A stretch of DNA of 16,677 nt from JBOGFI01 sp050743365. Its GTDB lineage: Bacteria > Actinomycetota > Acidimicrobiia > IMCC26256 > JACDBD01. The stretch spans positions 1-16,677 of the forward strand of contig JBOGFI010000108.1 of NCBI GenBank assembly GCA_050743365.1, read 5' to 3'. Shown here piece after piece: positions 1 to 6,868 of this stretch (position 1 is its first letter; every line of letters begins with the position of its first letter). The position numbers and the translations under genes were made by a program. The notes below the pieces were generated by a model that searched no databases, was not told the DNA's origin, and worked only from the letters and a program-made list of their open reading frames with translations.

Positions 1-332
<332 letters not shown>

Positions 333-369
333 GCTTTCAGCCGATCCGCGGGTCGCGTCGCACCGGTGC

Positions 370-375
370 TACACT
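370..375 (+). promoter_or_regulatory. -10 element (TACACT) of the vapBC operon, leaderless-type
   Basis: TACACT fits the TAnnnT -10 pattern and ends seven bases before the GTG start of the antitoxin. Transcription would therefore begin at or next to the start codon. No convincing -35 is visible, and no ribosome binding site is present because the spacing leaves no room for one. The site lies between the end of rnpB and vapB. Confidence 0.4.
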
Positions 376-382
376 GGCCCTT

Positions 383-637
383 GTGGCTGAGGAGATCACG
401 CAGCGAGAGCTCCGGAACGACAGCGGCGAGATCATGCGCGCCCTCGACCGCGGCGACTCCTTCGTCGTCACCCGCAACGGCGTGCCGGTCGGCGAGCTCG
501 TGCCGTTTCGACGACGGCAGTTCGTTCGTGCCTCCGCCGCGCTGTCTGCCTTCGCAGGTGCACCAACAATTGATGCGAAGAGATTCCGGACGGAGGTCGA
601 CGCCCTGATCGACCAGGACGTTGCCCCTCGTGGCTGA
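383..637 (+). CDS. Phd/YefM (VapB)-type antitoxin
   Basis: This is a small antitoxin of 84 residues that would neutralise the PIN-domain toxin encoded directly after it and probably represses the operon. The N-terminal half has the Phd/YefM DNA-binding fold pattern: ITQRELRNDSGEIMRAL (5-21), then FVVTRNGVPVGELVP (27-41). The C-terminal half (about 45-84) is the toxin-binding tail, ending in a short helix-like stretch (AKRFRTEVDALIDQDV). I chose the GTG at 383 because family similarity begins there, TACACT lies seven bases upstream, and anything further upstream enters the RNase P RNA gene. The stop overlaps the start of the toxin gene, which suggests translational coupling. The family is clear. 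Calling it VapB rather than Phd is a matter of naming, based on the VapC partner. Confidence 0.88.
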   Translation: MAEEITQRELRNDSGEIMRALDRGDSFVVTRNGVPVGELVPFRRRQFVRASAALSAFAGAPTIDAKRFRTEVDALIDQDVAPRG

Positions 638-1052
638 GGGCCAGCCGGACCGGGGCCTGATCGACACGTCAGTGGTCATCGACCTCCACCGGGTCGATGC
701 GCAGACCCTGTCCGTCGAGCTGGCGGTGTCCGCTATCACCCTCGCCGAGCTCGCGGCCGGTCCTCACGCGAGCGCCGACTCGGAAGAGCGAGCCCGACGC
801 CAGGACCTGCTTCAACGGGCGGAAGCGACCTTCGACCCACTGCCCTTCGATACCGCGGCGGCGCGGGCTTACGGGCGCGTGTACTCAGTGGTCGCGGGCG
901 CCGGTCGGAAAGCACGCGGTAGGAGAGCCGTCGATCTACTCATCGCCGCGACCGCGTTGGCCATCAGCTTACCTCTCTACACGCGTAACGTGGCCGACTT
1001 CGAGGCACTTGCCGGCACTATCGAGGTGGTCCAAGTCGAACTCGTATCATGA
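630..1052 (+). CDS. vapC: VapC-type PIN-domain ribonuclease toxin
   Basis: This is a PIN-domain toxin of 140 residues from the GTG at 630. Known VapC toxins are Mg2+-dependent RNases that cut tRNA or rRNA. The acidic metal-binding residues are in the usual order: D12 in LIDTSVVIDL, E40 in ITLAELAAG, D102 in AVDLLIAATAL, and D123 in LYTRNVADFEAL near the C-terminus. Length and order are normal, so the nuclease looks intact. The gene overlaps the antitoxin stop by a few bases. A TTG at 621 is in frame, but AGGAC at 615-619 is well spaced for the GTG at 630 and too close to the TTG. The RNA target cannot be read from the sequence. Confidence 0.9.
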   Translation: MAEGQPDRGLIDTSVVIDLHRVDAQTLSVELAVSAITLAELAAGPHASADSEERARRQDLLQRAEATFDPLPFDTAAARAYGRVYSVVAGAGRKARGRRAVDLLIAATALAISLPLYTRNVADFEALAGTIEVVQVELVS

Positions 1053-1131
1053 ATCCAGAGAGACTGCTTGACGCGTTGACCTCGACCGAGACCAGGTCGC
1101 TCATGGCTGCGCTCGAGCGACGTGGGCTTGT

Positions 1132-1154
1132 CTCGCGGGCACTCAGCCCGCGAG
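1132..1154. terminator. Strong hairpin between convergent vapC and LLM gene, possible terminator
   Basis: This is a perfect inverted repeat with a 9-bp stem, CTCGCGGGC and GCCCGCGAG, around the five-base loop ACTCA. It sits 79 bases after the vapC stop and contains the stop codon of the convergent LLM oxidoreductase gene (1143-1145). No T run follows on either strand, so it is at best a stem-only terminator that could serve both genes. Confidence 0.4.
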
Positions 1155-1988
1155 GGGTTCGAGTGCCTTCACCACGTCGTCGAGCACCGCGGGCGTGTGT
1201 GGCGGCGGGACGTACACGATCGCGAGATCGAGCCCGGCCTGACCGAGTTCCTCGACCTCGGACGTCAGCTTTCCGATGTCACCGTCCTCGGACAGCCGAA
1301 CATGCGTCGAGATCATGATCTCCCCAGGATCCCGACCGATCGCGTCGCAGTGACGGTGGAGTACCTCGCGCTTGCTGGTCAGCACGTCGGGCCCGCCGCC
1401 GGGGAAGTTCCAGTGCTGCGCGAACCGGGCAACCGATCGCAGGGTGCGGCGCTCACCGGTCCCGCCGATGCAGATCGGAGGGTGCGGCCGCTGCACCGGC
1501 TTGGGTTCGCAGCGCGCGCCGACCACATTCCAGAACCGGCCTCGGACGGTGGTGGTCTCGTTCGAGAGCAGGCCGACGATGACCTCCAGCCCTTCGTCGA
1601 AGGAGTCGAAGCGGTCGGTGAGGCTGTCGCCCAGGTCGATGCCGTAGGCGCCGGCCTCCTCCTCGTTCCAGCCCGCGCCGAGCCCGAGATCGAGCCGGCC
1701 GTCCGAGATGACGTCGAGCGTCGCCGCCATGTTGGCGAGCACGGCGGGGTGGCGATAGGGCATCCCCGTCACGAGCACACCGACCCGCAACCGCCTCGTG
1801 GCCTGGGCGAGCGCGGTGGTCGTCACCCATCCCTCGAGGCAGGGGCCGGTCGGGTCGGAGAAGATGGGATAGAAGTGGTCGAAGGTCCAACCCGACTCGA
1901 ACAGCTCGATCTCGTCGGCGGCCTGCCAGACCGCGAGCATGTCGGGCCACGTCGTGTTCTGCGGTGCCGTCTTGAAGCCGAAGCGCAT
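1143..1988 (-). CDS. LLM class F420-dependent oxidoreductase (TIGR03560-like)
   Basis: This is a 281-residue bacterial-luciferase-like monooxygenase/reductase. The fold is a TIM barrel, and the actinobacterial members generally use coenzyme F420 as hydride carrier. The N-terminus MRFGFKTAPQNTTWPDMLAVW and the block ISDGRLDLGLGAGWNEEE (about 94-111) are the characteristic family segments. H80-P81 in YRHPAVLANMAATLD and KPVQRPHPPICIGGTGERR further on are also typical. The F420 assignment comes from family knowledge. The substrate is unknown. The start ATG at 1988 begins with the normal family N-terminus. Upstream, TAGAAC ends six bases before the ATG, hinting at a leaderless transcript. The gene stands alone, convergent with vapBC, and its stop lies inside a strong hairpin. 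The next - strand gene upstream is 221 bases away. Confidence 0.9.
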   Translation of the reverse strand: MRFGFKTAPQNTTWPDMLAVWQAADEIELFESGWTFDHFYPIFSDPTGPCLEGWVTTTALAQATRRLRVGVLVTGMPYRHPAVLANMAATLDVISDGRLDLGLGAGWNEEEAGAYGIDLGDSLTDRFDSFDEGLEVIVGLLSNETTTVRGRFWNVVGARCEPKPVQRPHPPICIGGTGERRTLRSVARFAQHWNFPGGGPDVLTSKREVLHRHCDAIGRDPGEIMISTHVRLSEDGDIGKLTSEVEELGQAGLDLAIVYVPPPHTPAVLDDVVKALEPLAG

Positions 1989-2209
1989 GACGCCGTTCTA
2001 GCCGCCTTCGGCGTCGTAAGCGAGGCCGCTAACGTGGTGGGCGCTACTGCGCCTCACCACCGCTTTTCTGCCCTCGTGCGAACGACACGGATCGCCGGCG
2101 GGCGTGACGCTCATTAAGCCCGGCCGGCAGGTCGAGCCGTTGACTCCTGACCGGTTGCTCGCCCTGGAACTCCCGCGGCATGCTCGCGGCTAGTCGGCGG
2201 CTCTTGGGC
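1989..2209. other. Intergenic stretch with no supported gene
   Basis: No reading frame here has recognisable protein content. Next to the LLM gene start is an interrupted 7-bp inverted repeat (GACGCCG at 1989-1995, CGGCGTC at 2009-2015) that could shape its leader or promoter. The rest shows no repeat, tRNA or terminator that I can support. Confidence 0.5.
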
Positions 2210-2800
2210 TCAGCGGGGCGACCAGGCGGGATCACGCCCGGTGAGCCCGATGACGCGATCGAGCAGCGGTGCGTCCTCCGGCACCTCGACGACGGGCCCG
2301 AAGAGCCCTTCGCGTGCGGCCTCCTGCCCGGAGCCCGAGAACTGCGCGACGAATCCGTGCACGGCCTCGAGCGACCGGCGGTCGCAGTCGCGAGGCTGCC
2401 CGCTGGCCCGGGCGATGTCCCAACCATGGACCACGAGCTCGTCCAGCGCGACGAGACCGGCCACCTCACCCGGCAGCTCGAGCCCTCCGGCCTGGGTCAT
2501 CCCGCTCCAGGCCGCCGGGTCGCGCCACGCCTCCGCCAGGGCAGCCAGGTCCCGTGGGATTCGGGTTCGCCAGTCGTCGCCGAGCCGGGACGCGTCGCCC
2601 GACGGTCCCTGCGCCGAGGCGTCGCCGAAGGTCTTCGTCGCAGCCGCGGTGAAGGCGAGCGTCAGTCCGCCGACATGGTCCACGAGGTCGCCGAGGGTGT
2701 ACGCCGGGCAAGGCGTCGGGCGGTCGAGCCGCTCGTCCGGAATGGCGCTGATCAGGTCGGCCATTCGTCTCGTGGCCGGTTCGAGGTCTACGACGGTCAT
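2210..2800 (-). CDS. TIGR03086 family metal-binding protein (DinB/mycothiol-enzyme-like)
   Basis: This is a 196-residue protein of the DinB-like four-helix-bundle superfamily, in the TIGR03086 group related to mycothiol-dependent maleylpyruvate isomerase. The sequence shows PTPCPAYTLGDLVDHVGG (28-45), with H42 as a metal ligand. DELVVHGWDIARASGQP (120-136) supplies E121 and H125, the second half of the usual metal site. The length is normal. Members are thought to act on, or with, low-molecular-weight thiols in actinomycetes, but most have no measured reaction and none is inferred here. The ATG at 2800 is preceded by GAGGAG at a good distance. It lies 66 bases downstream of the TetR gene in the same direction and could be co-transcribed with the Rieske operon. 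Confidence 0.85.
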   Translation of the reverse strand: MTVVDLEPATRRMADLISAIPDERLDRPTPCPAYTLGDLVDHVGGLTLAFTAAATKTFGDASAQGPSGDASRLGDDWRTRIPRDLAALAEAWRDPAAWSGMTQAGGLELPGEVAGLVALDELVVHGWDIARASGQPRDCDRRSLEAVHGFVAQFSGSGQEAAREGLFGPVVEVPEDAPLLDRVIGLTGRDPAWSPR

Positions 2801-2866
2801 GCGGTGCTCCTCGAGGTTTGGCGGTCGTCGATCTCCTACGGGGTAGACCGAGGGGCTCGGAGAAAC

Positions 2867-3475
2867 TCATCGCGACCCGGCGGCCACCACGCCGTCCCGG
2901 CAGAACCTCACGATCGCCGCCACGACCTCTTCCTCAGCTGCGCTGCGGTCGGCGAAGGGCGATAGCGGTCCCACCAGCACTTCGCTGATCACGCCCACGA
3001 TGGCGGCGGCCGTGAGCTCGACGTCCTGGTCGGGGATCTCGCCGGCGGCGATGCCGGCGCGCAGGAAGCCGGCCATCTGTCTCGTGTACTCGCGCCGGTA
3101 GGCGAGGCGCTCGGCATCGACGAGTGGATCAGCAGGCTCGTAGACAAGCGCCCAAGCGAGCCTGCGCTTGCGCAGCGCCCGGCGCGCGTACGTCTCGACG
3201 ACCGCGTCGAGGCGCTCGGCGAAGCTCCCCGCCGCGCTGGCGGACGCTTCGCGCAGCGCTTCGAGCTCACGCCGCGACGCGGACCGGACGATCTCGACGA
3301 ACAGCTCGGCCTTGGATGGGAAGTGGCGGTACAGCGTGCCGGTCGCGACTCCAGCCCGCTCCGCGATCGCCGCGACCGACGCGGCGGCGTACCCGCCGCT
3401 CTCGATCACTTCCCGCGCCGCGCCGACGAGCCGCTCCCGCGTGTCGGGAGCGCTCGCTACCGGTGCTGTCGCCAC
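2867..3475 (-). CDS. TetR family transcriptional regulator of the Rieske/crotonase operon
   Basis: This is a 202-residue TetR-type repressor. The N-terminal DNA-binding domain reads TRERLVGAAREVIESGGY (12-29), then the helix-turn-helix AASVAAIAERAGVATGTLYRH (31-51) and FPSKAELF, all standard. The remainder (about 65-202) is the all-helical ligand-binding and dimerisation domain. The start is taken as GTG at 3475, giving the usual short tail before the first helix. It overlaps the end of the crotonase gene by 19 bases, so the two are translated from one message. Longer versions only re-read crotonase sequence. Two 16-bp palindromes at the operon promoter (5376-5414) are the obvious operators and would make the operon self-repressing. 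The ligand is probably a pathway substrate or CoA intermediate (inference). Confidence 0.87.
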   Translation of the reverse strand: MATAPVASAPDTRERLVGAAREVIESGGYAAASVAAIAERAGVATGTLYRHFPSKAELFVEIVRSASRRELEALREASASAAGSFAERLDAVVETYARRALRKRRLAWALVYEPADPLVDAERLAYRREYTRQMAGFLRAGIAAGEIPDQDVELTAAAIVGVISEVLVGPLSPFADRSAAEEEVVAAIVRFCRDGVVAAGSR

Positions 3476-4224
3476 GCGCCGGTTGCGTAGTCGTCGAGCC
3501 CCGCTCCGAGCTCCCCCGTGCTGAGCGTGGCCATGCCGAGGCGGTATTCGCCGGCGATCGCCTCGATGATGCCGAGCGACCACTGCTGGTAGGACGCGAG
3601 GCGGTCGCTTCGCAGGGCAGCCTGCGGTCGGGACGCGATGTCGTGGGCGAGCAGCCTCGCCTCCTCGAGCGCGGCGCCCCTGGGGACGATGCGGTTCGCC
3701 AGTCCCATCTGCCGTGCCTCGTCGCCTGACACGCCACGGCCGGTGAGGATGAGATCGAGCGCGTGGCTGTGGCCGATCAGCCGGGCAAGGCGGAACGTGC
3801 CGCCGTCCATGAGCGGGATGCCCCAGCGCCGGCAGTACACGCCGAACACCGCGTCGTCGGCGGCGACTCGCAGATCACACCATGCCGCGAGCTCGAGCCC
3901 GCCCGCGACCGCGTGGCCTTCGACGGCTGCGATGACCGGCTTCGAGAGCAGCATGCGGGTCGGCCCGACCGGGCCGTCGCCGTCGGGCTCGACTCGGCTC
4001 ACGCGGGCAAGCCCGGGCTCACGCATTGCCTTCAGGTCCGCGCCGGCGCAGAAGGTGCCGTTGGCGCCCGTGAGGATGGCCACCGCGAGTGCGGGATCGG
4101 CGTCGAAGTCGCGGAAGGCGTCGGCGAGCTCGTCGGCGGTTGGGCGGTCGACCGCGTTGGCCACCTCGGGACGGTCGATCGTCACCACGGCGACGGGCCC
4201 GTCGCTCTCGAAGTGAACGGTCAC
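3457..4224 (-). CDS. Enoyl-CoA hydratase/isomerase (crotonase) family protein
   Basis: This is a 255-residue crotonase acting on CoA thioesters in the cytoplasm. The oxyanion-hole segments are present: GTFCAGADLKAM (56-67) and EGHAVAGGLELAAWCDLR (102-119). They are followed by FGVYCRRWGIPLMDGGTFRLARLIG (127-151). E111 matches the first catalytic glutamate of rat enoyl-CoA hydratase (E144). The second (E164) is replaced, with C131/R132 at its place. The CRRWG form is common in a subgroup of the family, so the protein may not be a simple hydratase. The start GTG at 4224 forms a GTGA overlap with the Rieske gene stop, and GAGGAG precedes it, so translation is coupled. It is the second gene of the Rieske-crotonase-TetR operon. 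The substrate is unknown. Confidence 0.9.
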   Translation of the reverse strand: MTVHFESDGPVAVVTIDRPEVANAVDRPTADELADAFRDFDADPALAVAILTGANGTFCAGADLKAMREPGLARVSRVEPDGDGPVGPTRMLLSKPVIAAVEGHAVAGGLELAAWCDLRVAADDAVFGVYCRRWGIPLMDGGTFRLARLIGHSHALDLILTGRGVSGDEARQMGLANRIVPRGAALEEARLLAHDIASRPQAALRSDRLASYQQWSLGIIEAIAGEYRLGMATLSTGELGAGLDDYATGAWRQHR

Positions 4225-5345
4225 GGTGTCTCCTCGACTGCTTCCTGGAGTGCACGGTGAAAGTGGCTGACCGCGCCCTCGAAACGACCAAACTCGAAGA
4301 ACTCGTTGGCGCCGCTCGAGAGGCTGCGCTGGATCGCGCACGCGATCGCAGCGTCCTCGTAGGCGCCGGCAAAGACGAAGTCGTTCGCCCGCTGCAACGC
4401 CTCCTGCTCGTCGGCGTCGTGCTCGCTTCCGGCCGCGAGGGTGAAGTTGACGACGCGCGTCCGGTCGACCGTCAAGGGCTCGTGCACGACCATCGTGACG
4501 TTGGTGGGAAATGTCGCCACCACCACGTTCGGGAACAGGTGGTAGACGTACGTCAGGACCCCGTCGACGGAGCGCATCGCCGGAGGCACGGCGCGAAGCT
4601 TCTCGATGTTTCGATACGGGAACGTCACTCGGCTGTTCCGGCCGAACGTCTCGACGACGTTCAGGTTGTCGAACTGGAGCGGGTAGAACGTCTCCCGGTG
4701 CGTGGCGCGGATGTGGTAGCCCTCCAGGAATCCGTCCATGAGGATCTTCCAGTTCGCCGGGAGCTCCTGTTCGCTCGACCGCACGACCGATAGCGTGGGT
4801 GGCACGAGTTCGGGGAGCTCGTCGAGGCTCGGTTCGACCCGCGCTGGCGCGTCCTGCGTGACGAACACGAGACCGTGGTGCTCGGTGGTGTGTACAGGCA
4901 CCAACCCCCGCGCGTCCTTGTCGAGACCGGGGAATCCGTTCTCGTGCGGGACGTGACGCAGGCGTCCGTCGAGGCGGTAGGTCCAGCCGTGATAGCTGCA
5001 CACGAATGCCTGCTCGCACCCAGATCCCTCCGCCAGCTGCATTCCGCGGTGGCGACAGGCGTTGCGGAACGCGCGAACCCGCCCGTCCCTGCCTCGCACC
5101 GCGACGATCGGCGTGCCGGCTGCGTCACGGGCGAAGTACGACCCGCGCTCGCCGAGTGCCGCCGACGGGCAGAACGGCGTCGGGTGGTGACGGAAGACCC
5201 GTTCGAGCTCGACGGTGAGCCGCTCCTCCGAGCGGTAGTGCTCGACGGGCTCCCGCCAGCTCGCGTCGCTGCGGTCGGTCGTGCGGGCGTCGATGTGGTC
5301 GAGGATCCGCTGCACCATCGACCGGTCGTCCACCAGGCGCTTCAT
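4221..5345 (-). CDS. Rieske non-haem iron oxygenase, alpha subunit
   Basis: This is a 374-residue aromatic-ring-hydroxylating-type oxygenase subunit. The Rieske [2Fe-2S] ligands are C97, H99, C116 and H119 (CRHRG, then CSYHGWTY). The catalytic iron site follows in the SRPBCC domain: H211 and H216 in EGYHIRATHRETFYP, with D331 in AYEDAAIACAIQRSL as the likely third ligand. N198-W199 in ELPANWKILMDGFLEGYH is also typical. The length fits a homomeric alpha-only enzyme, and no beta subunit, ferredoxin or reductase gene is nearby, so electrons must come from a partner encoded elsewhere. The start ATG at 5345 has GGGAGGGGG about ten bases upstream. It is the first gene of the operon controlled by the twin palindromes. 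The substrate is unknown; with a crotonase beside it, an aromatic or terpenoid acid route is plausible. Confidence 0.92.
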   Translation of the reverse strand: MKRLVDDRSMVQRILDHIDARTTDRSDASWREPVEHYRSEERLTVELERVFRHHPTPFCPSAALGERGSYFARDAAGTPIVAVRGRDGRVRAFRNACRHRGMQLAEGSGCEQAFVCSYHGWTYRLDGRLRHVPHENGFPGLDKDARGLVPVHTTEHHGLVFVTQDAPARVEPSLDELPELVPPTLSVVRSSEQELPANWKILMDGFLEGYHIRATHRETFYPLQFDNLNVVETFGRNSRVTFPYRNIEKLRAVPPAMRSVDGVLTYVYHLFPNVVVATFPTNVTMVVHEPLTVDRTRVVNFTLAAGSEHDADEQEALQRANDFVFAGAYEDAAIACAIQRSLSSGANEFFEFGRFEGAVSHFHRALQEAVEETP

Positions 5346-5375
5346 TGGCGGTGCCCCCTCCCGCGCGGCGGCGAT

Positions 5376-5391
5376 GTGAATCCCGATTCAC
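5376..5391. promoter_or_regulatory. Probable TetR operator O2 (16-bp imperfect palindrome)
   Basis: GTGAATCCCGATTCAC is a palindrome with one mismatched central pair. It lies directly after the -10 element on the - strand, covering the expected transcription start, so bound repressor would block RNA polymerase. It repeats O1 (5399-5414) with a 23-bp centre-to-centre distance, about two helical turns. Assignment to the TetR of the same operon is inference. Confidence 0.8.
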
Positions 5392-5420
5392 AAGCTATGT
5401 GAATCCGGATTCACAGTCAA
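5392..5420 (-). promoter_or_regulatory. Promoter of the Rieske-crotonase-TetR operon
   Basis: On the - strand the -35 is TTGACT (5420-5415) and the -10 is TAGCTT (5397-5392), with exactly 17 bases between them. This is a strong match to a housekeeping-sigma promoter. Operator O1 fills 16 of the 17 spacer bases and O2 follows the -10. Transcription would start near 5385, leaving a leader of about 40 bases before the Rieske ATG at 5345, which has a good ribosome binding site. Confidence 0.75.
5399..5414. promoter_or_regulatory. Probable TetR operator O1 (16-bp perfect palindrome)
   Basis: GTGAATCCGGATTCAC is a perfect 16-bp palindrome located exactly between the -35 and -10 elements. It differs from O2 by a single base, which argues for two binding sites of one dimeric regulator. 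No further copy was noticed elsewhere in the window. Confidence 0.85.
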
Positions 5421-5582
5421 CCGCCAGTCGGGATTGGGAGGAACTGCGTCGACCGCCGGCACCGCCCGCCGCCTACGCAACCATCAGACCAGCAGCAGGG
5501 TCTTCCGGAACCGCGTCACCTGTACTGCCCGCATGGGTCGGCGCTCCCCCTTATCCGCGCCGCGAGGTGAGTCGCGAGGAAT

Positions 5583-5933
5583 TCAGGTTCGGGCCTCGGA
5601 CGGCAGGCCGTAGCGGGCGACCACGCGGTCGTAGTTGAGTCGTAGCAGCTCGATCACGTCGCGGACGTCGGCGTCGTCCTCGATCCTGCGGGCGGCCGGC
5701 CCCCGCGAATTCGGGAAGACCGGGTGCGGCACGATCCGGCCCTGCTCCATGAGGTCGGCCCAGACCTGCTTCGGGAAGCTGAAGTGGGCGGCATGGTCGC
5801 CGTGCAGGTGACCGATCTGCCGCCGGCCGAGCTTGAAGGCGAGTTCGCCGCGGTCCTCCGCCTCCGCCTCGACCCCCGGCCAGGAGGTGACCTCCTCGAC
5901 GATCTTCTGGCTCGCTCTTCGTGTCTCGGTCAC
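5583..5933 (-). CDS. DUF5519 / 'luciferase family' protein, predicted SoxR target
   Basis: This is a 116-residue protein resembling the small PF17648 ('Luciferase', DUF5519) family, whose biochemical role is not established. Telling segments are KIVEEVTSWPGVEAE near the N-terminus, GRRQIGHLHGDHAAHFSFPKQ in the middle, and IVPHPVFPNSRGPAARRIE followed by DVRDVIELLRLNYDRV at the C-terminal end. The HLHGD motif is the family's most conserved piece. I start it at GTG 5933 because AAGGG stands seven bases upstream and the family match begins soon after. A longer version would translate through the SoxR-type promoter and is unlikely. It is divergent from the SoxR gene, with the SoxR box in its promoter spacer, so it is probably induced by redox-active compounds (inference). 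There is no sign of a membrane segment or signal peptide. Confidence 0.8.
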   Translation of the reverse strand: MTETRRASQKIVEEVTSWPGVEAEAEDRGELAFKLGRRQIGHLHGDHAAHFSFPKQVWADLMEQGRIVPHPVFPNSRGPAARRIEDDADVRDVIELLRLNYDRVVARYGLPSEART

Positions 5934-5974
5934 TGTCCGGCCCTTCGCTGTGCTTGCTCTGCTATGACGCTGCC

Positions 5975-6005
5975 ACCCTAATTCCTCAACCTCACTTGAG
6001 GTCAA
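5975..6005 (-). promoter_or_regulatory. SoxR-dependent promoter with 18-bp SoxR box (box 5984-6001)
   Basis: On the - strand the -35 is TTGACC (6005-6000) and the -10 is TAGGGT (5980-5975), separated by 19 bases. This is the overlong spacer used by MerR-family activators. The box CCTCAAGTGAGGTTGAGG (- strand) has perfect 6-bp arms, CCTCAA and TTGAGG, and agrees with the E. coli soxS box CCTCAAGTTAACTTGAGG at 15 of 18 positions. The flanking GGAATTA is also like soxS. The promoter reads towards the DUF5519 gene. The same box overlaps the likely soxR control region on the other strand, so autoregulation is possible. Confidence 0.88.
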
Positions 6006-6033
6006 GGGTTCTGCCGTGTAACCTCCGTCACCT

Positions 6034-6474
6034 GTGGAGGGCGAGCTGACCATCGGCGCGCTGAGCGAACGGACCGGTGTGGCCCACTCCGCCCTCCGCT
6101 TCTACGAGGCCGAAGGCCTCATCCACGCCACTCGTTCCGCCGGGGGGCAACGCCGCTATCCCCGCGACATCTTGCGGCGGGTCTCCTTCATCCGCATCGC
6201 TCAGCAGGTCGGCTTGAGCCTCGACGAGATCCGCACCGCCCTGTCCTCGCTTCCCGAGAACCGCACACCGAGCAAGAAGGACTGGCAGCGCCTGTCCACC
6301 TCGTGGCGTCCACGCCTCGACGCCCAGATCGCCATGCTCGAGCGCCTTCGCGACCGGCTCAGTGGGTGCATCGGCTGCGGCTGCTTGTCGCTGCGACTCT
6401 GCCAGCTCGTGAACCCCGACGACGAAGCCGCCGAACGCGGCCCTGGACCCCGTTACATCCTCGACGACGACTGA
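6034..6474 (+). CDS. soxR: Redox-sensitive transcriptional activator SoxR
   Basis: This is a 146-residue MerR-family regulator with a [2Fe-2S] sensor. The N-terminal winged helix reads LTIGALSERTGVAHSALRFYEAEGL (5-29), then GGQRRYPRDILRRVSFI. A long dimerisation helix follows (about 80-110). The iron-sulphur ligands are C112, C115, C117 and C123, in the diagnostic CX2CXCX5C pattern, then LVNPDDEAAERGPGPRYI as in known SoxR proteins. Oxidation by redox-cycling compounds turns such proteins into activators. The start is GTG at 6034; TGTAAC 11 bases upstream may be its -10. Actinomycetes generally lack SoxS, and SoxR there acts directly on target genes. The box in front of the divergent DUF5519 gene fits that scheme. 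Confidence 0.96.
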   Translation: MEGELTIGALSERTGVAHSALRFYEAEGLIHATRSAGGQRRYPRDILRRVSFIRIAQQVGLSLDEIRTALSSLPENRTPSKKDWQRLSTSWRPRLDAQIAMLERLRDRLSGCIGCGCLSLRLCQLVNPDDEAAERGPGPRYILDDD

Positions 6475-6558
6475 TCGGCTCCCGTCGCATCCCTGAGAGG
6501 AGCGATTGCGCGGTGGCGGTGCGTCGCCCATCCTTTACCTACGACGCGGAGTAGAACC

Positions 6559-6801
6559 ATGAGCGACGAGGAAGTGTTCCGGAACATCAACCAGCTGGTC
6601 GATGAAGAGCATCGGCTTCAGCAATCGCACGGGGCGGGCGGCCTCAGCGACGCCGAGCACGAACGGCTGCGGGAGGTCGAGGTCGCCCTCGATCAGTGCT
6701 GGGACCTCTTGCGTCAGCGCCGCGCTCGACGCGACGCCGGTCAGGACACGAGCGAAGCCGCGGTGCGAGACGCCAATACGGTCGAGGGCTACCGCCAATA
6801 G
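6559..6801 (+). CDS. DUF2630 family protein
   Basis: This is an 80-residue protein of the DUF2630 family, small helical proteins found mainly in actinobacteria and of unknown role. The family pattern is evident: INQLVDEEHRL (10-20), LSDAEHERLREVEVALDQCWDLLRQRRARRD (29-59), and the end motif VEGYRQ. The middle is strongly helical with a heptad-like pattern, consistent with a coiled coil or helical hairpin. The ATG at 6559 has CGGAG about eight bases upstream. TTGCGC (6506-6511) and CATCCT (6529-6534), 17 bases apart, are a weak promoter candidate. It follows soxR in the same direction by 84 bases, but nothing ties it to redox control. Confidence 0.88.
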   Translation: MSDEEVFRNINQLVDEEHRLQQSHGAGGLSDAEHERLREVEVALDQCWDLLRQRRARRDAGQDTSEAAVRDANTVEGYRQ

Positions 6802-6868
6802 CAACCACTCTCAGCCCACTCGGACGATTTGCAACGGCTTCTCGAACTCGGCTGGAGGGGGATCGCGG

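Noticed and set aside
1049..1318. Possible small gene starting with ATGA overlap at the vapC stop
   Set aside because: After about 30 residues it runs antisense through the LLM gene with a low-complexity Arg-rich product. The first part (LLDALTSTETRSLMAALERR) resembles nothing I can name and has no supporting site.
1122..2117. 331-residue + strand open frame
   Set aside because: Antisense shadow of the LLM oxidoreductase, whose - strand product has unmistakable family motifs.
2848..2860. Hairpin CCGAG-GGG-CTCGG between TetR and TIGR03086 genes
   Set aside because: The stem is only five pairs with a three-base loop and no T run, so it is not convincing as a terminator.
2180..2965. 261-residue + strand open frame
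   Set aside because: Antisense shadow of the TIGR03086 gene and the TetR 3' end; composition is shadow-like.
4225..5019. Long N-terminal extension of the Rieske-linked crotonase
   Set aside because: It lies wholly within the Rieske gene in another frame, and the GTGA overlap with a GAGGAG site marks the true start at 4224.
5934..6053. 40-residue upstream extension of the DUF5519 gene
   Set aside because: It would translate through its own SoxR promoter, while a good ribosome binding site stands before GTG 5933.
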